A stretch of 5,316 bases of DNA, from the NCBI GenBank assembly GCA_913057815.1, contig CAJXOV010000201.1, positions 1 through 5,316 of the forward strand, read 5' to 3'. The stretch's first letter is position 1. Each line of letters starts with the position of its first letter. The stretch is from an uncultured Flavobacteriales bacterium. GTDB lineage: Bacteria; Bacteroidota; Bacteroidia; Flavobacteriales_D; Sanyastnellaceae. Under the pieces are notes generated by a model, which had not been told where the DNA came from, searched no databases, and saw only the letters and a program-made list of their open reading frames with translations. A program made the position numbers and the translations under genes. Of this stretch, positions 1 through 5,316 are shown piece after piece.

Positions 1-45
1 ACACCTCTCTATTCGTCGGCAGCGTCAGATGTGTATAAGAGACAG
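1..45 (+). other. Nextera adapter and i5 index (not genomic)
   Basis: This is synthetic library DNA. Bases 1-4 (ACAC) are the end of the P5 oligo. Bases 5-12 (CTCTCTAT) match the i5 index I know as S502/N502. Bases 13-26 (TCGTCGGCAGCGTC) are the read-1 primer part, and 27-45 (AGATGTGTATAAGAGACAG) are the 19-bp Tn5 mosaic end used in tagmentation. The match is exact over the full adapter and in the correct order, so genomic sequence starts at 46. An ATG at 29 inside the adapter creates a false start for the gene that follows. Confidence 0.98.
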
Positions 46-46
46 G

Positions 47-1264
47 TACAGAGGGTTGGACCAAAACATTCATACTTCAGATGGGTTTACCAACTACACC
101 ATTTTTTCTCTTTGGGATACTTATAGAGCACTACATCCTCTTTTTAATATTACCCAGCCAACTAGAAATAATGATATGATCAAGTCTATGCTCGCACATC
201 ATGATCAAAGTGTTCATAATATGCTACCGATTTGGTCACACTATGCCAATGAAAATTGGTGTATGATAGGGTATCATTCTACATCTGTAATAGCTGATGC
301 TATGGTTAAAAATGTAGGAGACTTTAATCATAAACGTGCTTTAAAAGCTTCTGTGAATACAGCTTCTGTGAGGTACTTTGATGGTCTAGGAGATTACATA
401 GATTTTGGCTATGTACCAGATGATAAGAGTCATTCTTCTGTTTCTAAAACATTAGAATACGCTTATAATGATTGGTGTATATCCCAAATGGCTTCAATAG
501 CATCAGAGGATAATTTCCACAGCGAATTCATCGCTCGGTCAGAGAATTACACAAATGTGTTTGATTCTAACAGTGGTTACATGAGACCAAAATTAAGTGA
601 TGGTACATTCCGAAAAGAGTTTGACCCTATGGATACACATGGTCAGGGATTTATAGAAGGGAATGCATGGAACTATGGCTTATACGTTCCTCAGAACGTA
701 GATAAGATGATTCAAATGATGGGAGGAAAAGAAAAATTCACCCAGCATTTAGATTCTCTCTTCACTCTAGAAATAGAAGAAAAGTACATAGCCCAACATG
801 AAGATATTACACGTGATGGTATCATCGGTAACTATGTCCATGGGAACGAACCAGGCCATCATATTCCATATTTATACAATTGGACCGGACATCCTGAAAA
901 GACTCAGGAGCGAGTACGTATGATTATGAATTCAATGTATGCACCTACTGTAAATGGGTTATGCGGAAATGATGATGCTGGTCAAATGAGTGCTTGGTAT
1001 ATTTTTAGTAGCTTGGGTTTCTATCCAGTTACGCCTGGATCGTCAGATTATGCTATTGGAAGTCCGTTGATTAAAGAAGCAATAATTCATTTGGATAATG
1101 GAAAGACTCTTAAAATAAAAGCAGTTAATCAATCCGAAGAAAATGTTTATGTAAAGAGTGTTATAATAAATGGAAAGATTCTTATGGGAAGCCAATTAAC
1201 ACATGCAGATATAATAAATGGTGGAGAAATTACATTCGAAATGTCAGGTACACCAGTCTTTTAG
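47..1264 (+). CDS. GH92 alpha-mannosidase, C-terminal part (5' truncated)
   Basis: This is the C-terminal 405 residues of a glycoside hydrolase family 92 enzyme. The family consists of calcium-dependent exo-acting alpha-mannosidases, mostly alpha-1,2, that trim mannose from N-glycans or mannans, usually in the periplasm or at the cell surface of Bacteroidota. Recognisable blocks, in order, are YRGLDQNIHT and FSLWDTYRALHPLF near the left edge, GQGFIEGNAWNYGLYVPQ around 640-690, GNEPGHHIPYLYNWTG at 842-889 and GNDDAGQMSAWYIFSSLGFY at 965-1024. In characterised members the GNEPGHH glutamate (here codon 848-850) is the general acid, and the acidic pair after GN (971-976) lies where the catalytic base is found. 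The C-terminus looks complete and ends in a beta-rich tail. Family members are usually about 730-780 residues, so roughly 350 residues including the signal peptide are missing. The ATG at 29 is adapter; the first complete genomic codon is 47-49. Linkage specificity cannot be read from this fragment. Confidence 0.93.
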   Translation, partial: YRGLDQNIHTSDGFTNYTIFSLWDTYRALHPLFNITQPTRNNDMIKSMLAHHDQSVHNMLPIWSHYANENWCMIGYHSTSVIADAMVKNVGDFNHKRALKASVNTASVRYFDGLGDYIDFGYVPDDKSHSSVSKTLEYAYNDWCISQMASIASEDNFHSEFIARSENYTNVFDSNSGYMRPKLSDGTFRKEFDPMDTHGQGFIEGNAWNYGLYVPQNVDKMIQMMGGKEKFTQHLDSLFTLEIEEKYIAQHEDITRDGIIGNYVHGNEPGHHIPYLYNWTGHPEKTQERVRMIMNSMYAPTVNGLCGNDDAGQMSAWYIFSSLGFYPVTPGSSDYAIGSPLIKEAIIHLDNGKTLKIKAVNQSEENVYVKSVIINGKILMGSQLTHADIINGGEITFEMSGTPVF

Positions 1265-1391
1265 TGAGGTGAATACTGATTAAATTCTAAGATTATATTT
1301 ACTATTAGGCAACTAACTCTAAATTTTATTAGTCTTTTTACCACCCCTAGCTATACCCTTTTTACGTGTTAGGTGAAAACAACTATACTTT
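1265..1391. other. Intergenic gap, GH92 gene to T9SS protein gene
   Basis: This is a 127-base AT-rich spacer between two co-oriented genes. I see no convincing intrinsic terminator: the only pairing, a CACC...GGTG arrangement near 1340-1376, is bulged and lacks a following T tract. I also see no Shine-Dalgarno sequence before the ATG at 1392; an A-rich leader precedes it, which is common in Bacteroidota. No clean TAnnTTTG -7 element was found. Co-transcription of the flanking genes is therefore neither supported nor excluded. Confidence 0.5.
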
Positions 1392-3995
1392 ATGAAAACA
1401 AAACATTTACTCATTACCCTTTCGCTTGCTTTACTATCCCCTTTATTTTCTTATTCTCAAACTGTTACGGTAAACGTACTTCAAAACATGTGTTTCGATG
1501 ATGGATCAGCTGAGGTAATCCTAACCGATATTCCTGAACCTGTTACTGTAGTTTGGCATAATGACGCCCTGAATATTGATTATACTGGACTCAACCCTAC
1601 TAATCTTAAGGATGGTTCTTATTCCGTTACTGTTACCGATGCCGATGGAGTAGAGCATGATGTTTGGACCTGGATTGGATCAAATGTGTTTTGGTATCCA
1701 ATGAATTGGCCTGGAGCTACTGCTCCTTGTCCTGGTGGAACAGCCAGTGTGGAGATATCCATTGTTCAAGGTACACCAGGATTTGATATTTACATAGATG
1801 ACGTGATCGATGGCAGCACATCAGATGAGACTTATCTCTCTTCACCGTTGAATATTGGAGTACATGATATTTTTATCATTGATGCCGAAGGATGTAGATC
1901 AGGATATACAGATCAAGAAACGGATTCTAGCCAAGTTGAGGTAGTAGGAGTAACTGACCTTATGTATGAATTATCATATGTAGAGACTGCATGTGGAGTT
2001 TACTCTGTTTCGGCAGATTTAACAAATGATTCAGCACCTCCATATGTGAATTATTGGTCTTATTGGGAAAACGGAGAATGGGTAGAAGAATACTCAGAAA
2101 CTTTAGAAGGAGTATCCACAGGAACAGGCGTGTACTATAATACTACCGATGCCAATGGATGCGAAATGCAGTTTTACTTATATGTGTTCGAACAAAACGT
2201 CCTTCAGGCGTGGGGAACTGTAACTCCTACTATTTGTCCAAATGATGATGGGGCTATAGATATGACGGTTTATGGTGGAACAGAACCGTATGTATTTGAA
2301 TGGAGTAACGGAGCTACTACAGAAAGTATCAACGGATTGGCTTATGGTAATTATACACTGACAGTGACTGATGCTGAAGATTGTACTAATTCTTTTGTAA
2401 AGCATGTTGGACTTAACTCTAATGTGAATGTGTCAGGGTTTGCTACACCTCCAAACTGTGAAGAGAACATTCCAGGAAATATTAATATTTCTGTAAGTGG
2501 AGGTGTTGAGCCTTACGTTTATGATTGGAATACTGATGAGAACACAGAAGATATAGCTTCTAGTTCATTTGGTTATTACTACGTAAGCGTTACGGATGCT
2601 GAAGGCTGTGTTAGTGGAAGATCATTTTATGTTCCAGTTTCAGCGCCTTGTTATTCGTACGTTACTGGTACCTCTTATTATGACTTAGATGGAAACTGTT
2701 CTGAGAATGCTGAGGACTTTCCAATGAGCTCTAATATTTCAAGTACTAATGGAAATTATCTTCATTATACTGGCTCTAACTCTAATTATTCTCGAAGGTT
2801 TTTGGCAGATGTAGAGTTAACAGCAGCTTCGAATGGGTATACATTGAATTGTCCAGCTGATGATGTAGCGTTAGAGTATATTCCAAATGAAGTGTACTCA
2901 GGAGTAGATTTCTATCTACAGCCTGAGGTTTTAGAAGATGATCTATGTGTAAGTGCTTGGGGTTCTAGCCCAGTTCCTGGATTCAATGGAAACTACCATG
3001 CATATGTTTCCAACCCTGGAACTACAGTACAGAATGCCTCGCTGACTTTAACGTATACAACTCTTATAGACTTTTTATATAGTAATCCAGCACCTACTTC
3101 AATAGACGAGGTTAACGGAACTGTTTCTTGGGATTTAGGAGCTATAAATCCTAATTCTGGAAGTTCAATTTATGTTGATTTTCATACAGATGCTTCTGTA
3201 GAGTTAGGAGAAGAAGTTACATTTATAACAGAAATCAATGGTGTGTCTGCAGATGTAAACCCTGATAATAACATATCTGAGCGAGTAATGACTGTGATAG
3301 GATCTTATGATCCAAATGACAAGCAGGTGACGCCATCGGGTGAAGGTGAAACGAATATGATAGATCCTGAAACAGGAGAATTAATTTATAAAATTCGGTT
3401 CCAAAATACAGGAACTGCTCCTGCAGTAAATGTGGTAATAGAAGATGAAATTGACTTGGCTACTTTAGATATCCAATCGATTCAGGTTTTAGGAACTTCT
3501 CATAACTTAACTGATGTAATGATAGATGGGGCTAAAGTTTTGTTTGCATTTGAGAACATCATGCTTCCAGATAGTGTAGCTGATTTAGAAGGAAGTCAGG
3601 GATACATTAATTTTAAAATTAATGTGGTAAATGACCTTCCTTTAGGTACTGTTATCGAAAATGATGCAGCTATATTCTTTGATTTTAATGAGCCTATTAT
3701 TACTAATTCTGCTTTTGTAACACTAGATGAAGAGAGTAGCATTCAGGAGCTGGCAGTAATCGATTTGAATATATATCCTAATCCAAGTAACGGGATGTTG
3801 AATATCAATTCTAAATTAGACATTGATTTTGTCCAAATTTTAGATGTAGCTGGAAGAATCGTGTTTGCATCCTATATAAACTCAAGTCAAGTTCAGTTGA
3901 ATTTACCTTCTGACATGGAAAACGGAATGTATGTGATACGAGTAAGTCAACAGAATCAGTTTACTCAAGTAAAAGAATTTGTATTAAAAAGATAA
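1392..3995 (+). CDS. Secreted T9SS type A protein with SprB-like repeats and SYDPNDK domain
   Basis: This is a complete 867-residue protein expected to reach the cell surface or medium through the type IX secretion system. Residues 1-22 form a Sec signal peptide (basic MKTKH, hydrophobic core, SYS-Q cleavage region). Residues 27-415 carry five SprB-like beta-sandwich repeats, each closing near a TDA-x-G-C motif. Residues 420-512 begin GTSYYDLDGNC, an Asp/Asn-rich turn like those in SdrD B-type or carboxypeptidase regulatory-like domains. Residues 515-636 look like a DUF11-type Ig-like region. Residues 637-770 form the conserved module beginning GSYDPNDK, with IRFQNTGTAPA and AAIFFDFNEPI, widespread in Bacteroidota secreted proteins (I believe DUF7619). 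Residues 785-867 are the T9SS sorting domain: IYPNPSNG at 794-801, then a Gly/beta-rich segment ending in KEFVLKR. No enzymatic domain is visible; a structural or adhesive role is inferred. The start is fixed by the signal peptide. A terminator follows 20 bases after the stop. Confidence 0.93.
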   Translation: MKTKHLLITLSLALLSPLFSYSQTVTVNVLQNMCFDDGSAEVILTDIPEPVTVVWHNDALNIDYTGLNPTNLKDGSYSVTVTDADGVEHDVWTWIGSNVFWYPMNWPGATAPCPGGTASVEISIVQGTPGFDIYIDDVIDGSTSDETYLSSPLNIGVHDIFIIDAEGCRSGYTDQETDSSQVEVVGVTDLMYELSYVETACGVYSVSADLTNDSAPPYVNYWSYWENGEWVEEYSETLEGVSTGTGVYYNTTDANGCEMQFYLYVFEQNVLQAWGTVTPTICPNDDGAIDMTVYGGTEPYVFEWSNGATTESINGLAYGNYTLTVTDAEDCTNSFVKHVGLNSNVNVSGFATPPNCEENIPGNINISVSGGVEPYVYDWNTDENTEDIASSSFGYYYVSVTDAEGCVSGRSFYVPVSAPCYSYVTGTSYYDLDGNCSENAEDFPMSSNISSTNGNYLHYTGSNSNYSRRFLADVELTAASNGYTLNCPADDVALEYIPNEVYSGVDFYLQPEVLEDDLCVSAWGSSPVPGFNGNYHAYVSNPGTTVQNASLTLTYTTLIDFLYSNPAPTSIDEVNGTVSWDLGAINPNSGSSIYVDFHTDASVELGEEVTFITEINGVSADVNPDNNISERVMTVIGSYDPNDKQVTPSGEGETNMIDPETGELIYKIRFQNTGTAPAVNVVIEDEIDLATLDIQSIQVLGTSHNLTDVMIDGAKVLFAFENIMLPDSVADLEGSQGYINFKINVVNDLPLGTVIENDAAIFFDFNEPIITNSAFVTLDEESSIQELAVIDLNIYPNPSNGMLNINSKLDIDFVQILDVAGRIVFASYINSSQVQLNLPSDMENGMYVIRVSQQNQFTQVKEFVLKR
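1470..2636 (+). repeat. Five diverged SprB-like repeats within the T9SS protein
   Basis: The repeats are clear at protein level but strongly diverged in DNA. Their closing motifs are TDADGVE (residues 82-88), IDAEGC (163-168), TDANGC (252-257), TDAEDC (326-331) and TDAEGC (401-406). Each repeat opens with a cysteine: C34, C113, C201, C282 and C356. The last two (about 277-340 and 350-415) are the most canonical, with the GGxEPYVxxW and GxYxxxVTDA pattern of the repeat named after the gliding adhesin SprB. In repeats 2-5 the opening and closing cysteines could form one disulfide per domain; repeat 1 has Val87 in place of the second cysteine. Confidence 0.65.
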
Positions 3996-4014
3996 TAAAC
4001 TTCAATTAAAAGAT

Positions 4015-4055
4015 AAATGCCCTAGCAGTGATTTGATCATCGTTAGGGCATTTTT
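4015..4055 (+). terminator. Intrinsic terminator after the T9SS protein gene
   Basis: A perfect 10-bp stem (AAATGCCCTA at 4015-4024 with TAGGGCATTT at 4044-4053) flanks a 19-base loop that can pair further through TGAT/ATCA, and it runs into TTTTT. It begins 20 bases after the stop codon at 3995 and is the expected end of the + strand transcript. The left flank is A-rich, so weak activity on the minus strand is possible. Confidence 0.85.
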
Positions 4056-4106
4056 ATATATGAGTATTGGATGTTCCGAAACAGTCTTACGCAAATGTTT
4101 TGACGT

Positions 4107-4138
4107 AAAAAAGCCCATCTCTAAAAAGGGATGGGCTT
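4107..4138 (-). terminator. Intrinsic terminator, minus-strand oriented
   Basis: A 12-bp stem with one G-T wobble (AAGCCCATCTCT at 4111-4122 with AGGGATGGGCTT at 4127-4138) encloses an AAAA loop. On the minus strand it is followed by six T (complement of 4107-4112), a typical U tract; on the plus strand the tail is only ATTTTAAT. It therefore best serves a minus-strand transcript coming from 4139 upward, and may also back up the + strand terminator at 4015. No recognised minus-strand gene lies immediately upstream of it, which is why the interval 4139-4368 is suspicious. Confidence 0.8.
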
Positions 4139-4368
4139 ATTTTAATCATTCCAACTTAACCAATTACCTAGAGAACCATACTAGATGAGGAATGAATCCT
4201 TTAAAAGCACTTGTTCCGCTGAACGATGGTGCTTCATAACTTAACCAAAAGTTACTCTGAGTTTATTTTCCCTCGCCTCAAATACGAGAATTAACCATTA
4301 ATATAATTCAACATATTGGGTCTGTATTAAGCGAGTTTTGCAACGCCATAATTCAAATCCAAAAACAT
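4139..4368 (-). ncRNA. Candidate structured RNA between two minus-strand terminators
   Basis: This 230-base stretch has no conventional gene, yet it is preceded and followed on the minus strand by strong intrinsic terminators, so a separate short transcript is a reasonable inference. Visible pairings are AGCAC/GTGCT enclosing GTTC-CGCT-GAAC (4206-4233), TAACTT/AAGTTA (4237-4254), CTCG/CGAG (4272-4288) and GAATTA/TAATTC (4288-4309). The sequence AACTTAACCAA occurs at 4153-4163 and again at 4238-4248. I see no hallmark of tmRNA, RNase P RNA, SRP RNA or tRNA, and no clear promoter. Only very short ORFs exist, for example an 18-codon one at 4181-4237 (MKHHRSAEQVLLKDSFLI) and a 32-codon open stretch without ATG at 4164-4262. 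It could also be non-transcribed spacer or the remnant of a mobile unit. Confidence 0.3.
4153..4248. repeat. 11-bp direct repeat AACTTAACCAA, two copies
   Basis: Exact copies lie at 4153-4163 and 4238-4248, starting 85 bases apart. The right copy overlaps the TAACTT/AAGTTA hairpin. They may be paired protein-binding sites, RNA elements, a duplication flanking an inserted segment, or chance in AT-rich DNA. Confidence 0.5.
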
Positions 4369-4402
4369 AAAAAAAGCCTTTCTAGAATTTCCAGAAAGGC
4401 TT
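4369..4402 (-). terminator. Intrinsic terminator downstream of rodA
   Basis: A perfect 10-bp stem (AAGCCTTTCT at 4374-4383 with AGAAAGGCTT at 4393-4402) encloses a 9-base loop and is followed on the minus strand by seven T (complement of 4369-4375). It lies about 220 bases beyond the rodA stop and is the first terminator met by a transcript leaving rodA. The plus-strand side ends in TTAAATATC, a poor U tract, so minus orientation is preferred. Confidence 0.82.
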
Positions 4403-4623
4403 AAATATCATATACAGACATGTAATTTTTCTGGAAGACTATGAGCCGCCACAACAACATTTATATGTCCAATAAATTCTTATCATCCTAACGAATATAG
4501 GGAATAATATCCATGTTTCCAAAACATTACCTCTTTAAGGTGCAGATCAGAGGGCTAATTAAGGTGTTTTTACAACTGAATTGAACCATATGAAGTGGTT
4601 GTTTATCTCTTGAGTTTTAGAAC
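4403..4623 (-). other. rodA 3' flank, no recognised gene
   Basis: This is 221 bases between the rodA stop and the first minus-strand terminator, long for a simple 3' untranslated region. It contains a weak hairpin CCTCT/AGAGG (4530-4553), an 8-bp direct repeat TTAAGGTG at 4535-4542 and 4559-4566, and the tiny Cys-rich ORF listed separately. No tRNA, known riboswitch or clear promoter was seen. Confidence 0.5.
4439..4486 (-). CDS. Possible 15-residue Cys-rich peptide (speculative)
   Basis: The minus strand reads MIRIYWTYKCCCGGS followed by TAG. An in-frame TTG at 4520-4522 would lengthen it to 27 residues, with hydrophobic sequence METWILFPIFVR added. It ends with three consecutive TGT codons and two GGC codons, and its stop lies 36 bases before the terminator stem at 4402-4374. 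That is the geometry of a leader peptide next to a terminator, but no minus-strand gene lies beyond that terminator for it to control. There is no good ribosome binding site before the ATG; AAAGAGG occurs upstream at about 4529-4535, nearer to the TTG. It may be chance. Confidence 0.15.
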   Translation of the reverse strand: MIRIYWTYKCCCGGS

Positions 4624-5289
4624 TTATCTGAGGCCGACCATTCTTTCAGAGTCTAGCTTTATAAAGATAAACAGCATTATGGTAAATGCCATCATGGAAG
4701 ACCCTCCATAGCTGAAAAAGGGCAAGGGGATGCCTATTACAGGAGCTAAACCTATGACCATACCAATATTTATAAATACATGCATAAATAGGATACAAGC
4801 TACTGAATAGCCGAATACTCGGCTGTAAACGGATCGCTGCCTTTCCGCCATAATGATTAGTCTAAATATCAAGAAGGTGAATAAGGAGAGTACTGTTAGT
4901 GAGCCTATGTAGCCCCATTCTTCTCCAATTGTACAAAAGATGAAATCAGTGTTTTGCTCAGGTACAAATCTAAATTTGGTAATGGCTCCTTCTCTATATC
5001 CTTGTCCAAAAAGCCCTCCATTTCCAATGGCAGTTTTGCTGTTTTTTATATTCCAATCTGCCCAAGGGTCGTTTTCAACTGGAAGTTGTAAAAGAATGTA
5101 AACTCTGTTTCTTTGGTAAGGCTTGAGTACATCATTAATTATAAAATTCACACTACTGATGAATCCGACTATGCTTACTACGATTACTGCAGTTAATCTG
5201 AGATACTTTTTTCTCGTCCTAGGCAGTGATAATTTTTTCACCATAAAAAAGGAGATAATTCCCAGAATAATGAAAATGGTTATGAGTAG
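4624..5289 (-). CDS. rodA: RodA, elongasome peptidoglycan glycosyltransferase, C-terminal half
   Basis: RodA is an integral inner-membrane SEDS-family enzyme that polymerises lipid II into glycan strands together with penicillin-binding protein 2 and MreBCD during side-wall growth. The 221 visible residues are the C-terminal half of a family usually about 370-480 residues long. They show several transmembrane segments, the periplasmic loop YQRNRVYILLQ...SKTAIGNGGLFGQG, and PEQNTDFIFCTIGEEWG, whose Asp (codon 4945-4947) corresponds to the catalytically essential SEDS aspartate. The segment at 4696-4770 (N-x5-GLAPVIGIPLPFFSYGGSS) fits the FtsW/RodA/SpoVE family signature in every position. RQRV and the PEQNTDFIF context favour RodA over FtsW. 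The ATG at 5242-5244 is internal: the frame stays open to the genomic edge and encodes a hydrophobic helix (LLITIFIILGIISFF) before it, so the gene is cut by the contig end, not naturally short. In Bacteroidota rodA commonly follows the PBP2 gene, expected off the right edge. Confidence 0.95.
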   Translation of the reverse strand, partial: LLITIFIILGIISFFMVKKLSLPRTRKKYLRLTAVIVVSIVGFISSVNFIINDVLKPYQRNRVYILLQLPVENDPWADWNIKNSKTAIGNGGLFGQGYREGAITKFRFVPEQNTDFIFCTIGEEWGYIGSLTVLSLFTFLIFRLIIMAERQRSVYSRVFGYSVACILFMHVFINIGMVIGLAPVIGIPLPFFSYGGSSMMAFTIMLFIFIKLDSERMVGLR

Positions 5290-5291
5290 GG

Positions 5292-5316
5292 CTGTCTCTT
5301 ATACACATCTGACGCT
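5292..5316 (-). other. Nextera adapter, reverse complement (not genomic)
   Basis: Bases 5292-5310 are the exact complement of the 19-bp Tn5 mosaic end, and 5311-5316 (GACGCT) are the start of the complemented read-1 primer part. The other Nextera adapter would read CCGAGC here, so this is the i5-side adapter, as at the left end. The last genomic base is 5291. Together with 21-45 it forms a perfect 25-bp terminal inverted repeat that is purely technical. Confidence 0.98.

Noticed and set aside
1265..1391. Bulged CACC...GGTG pairing as a terminator for the GH92 gene
   Set aside because: The stem has unpaired bases, a long loop and no T tract after it.
2178..2405. 75-residue ORF on the minus strand inside the T9SS protein gene
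   Set aside because: It lies entirely antisense to a clear SprB repeat-coding region, has no recognisable domain and no translation signals; it is a shadow frame.
4002..4118. 38-codon minus-strand ORF starting MGFFTSKHLRK
   Set aside because: It starts inside one terminator hairpin and runs through the opposing terminator; it has no ribosome binding site and no family resemblance beyond the first four residues.
4060..4188. 42-codon plus-strand ORF starting MSIGCSETVLRK
   Set aside because: It begins right after the T9SS gene terminator and reads through the next hairpin; the middle residues (KKPISKKGWAYF) are just the translated stem-loop.
4340..4365. Possible tRNA T-arm (ATTCAAATCC around 4350)
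   Set aside because: The flanking bases do not form the 5-bp T stem, and no anticodon arm or acceptor stem is found on either strand.
1..5316. A composite transposon or linear element bounded by 25-bp inverted repeats
   Set aside because: The repeats are exact Nextera adapter with Tn5 mosaic end, the left one continuing into an i5 index and P5 sequence; no transposase is present between them.

Overview
This 5.3 kb window is a small assembly contig from a low-GC member of the Bacteroidota, most likely Flavobacteriales-like. The taxonomic call rests on a type IX secretion (T9SS) type A sorting domain, SprB-type repeats, a SYDPNDK domain, a Bacteroidota-style GH92 mannosidase and the absence of Shine-Dalgarno sites. 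Both ends are library-preparation DNA, not genome. Bases 1-45 are the tail of the Illumina P5 oligo, an 8-base i5 index and the complete Nextera read-1 transposase adapter. Bases 5292-5316 are the reverse complement of the same adapter. Genomic sequence therefore runs only from 46 to 5291, and both edge genes are truncated.

Layout of the genomic part: (1) 47-1264, + strand, the C-terminal part of a GH92 exo-alpha-mannosidase, including its catalytic motifs. (2) 1392-3995, + strand, a complete 867-residue secreted protein with a signal peptide, five SprB-like repeats, Ig-like or DUF11-like stretches, a SYDPNDK domain and a T9SS C-terminal sorting domain; it is followed by a strong intrinsic terminator at 4015-4055. 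(3) 4056-4623, a convergent intergenic region of about 570 bases without a convincing conventional gene but with two more terminator hairpins, both oriented for the minus strand. (4) 4624-5289, - strand, the C-terminal half of the elongasome glycosyltransferase RodA.

The GH92 enzyme and the T9SS-exported protein are co-oriented and could share a role in surface glycan use, but only proximity supports this. rodA belongs to a separate cell-wall elongation locus that converges on them. Its partners (penicillin-binding protein 2, MreBCD) would be expected beyond the right edge.

The least explained part is the convergent gap. The minus-strand interval 4139-4368 lies between two minus-strand terminators, contains several hairpins and an 11-bp direct repeat, and is a candidate small structured RNA or the remnant of a small mobile unit. 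Next to the terminator after rodA lies a 15-codon ORF ending in three Cys codons (KCCCGGS). Both are tentative. I found no CRISPR array, tRNA, rRNA or genuine insertion sequence.
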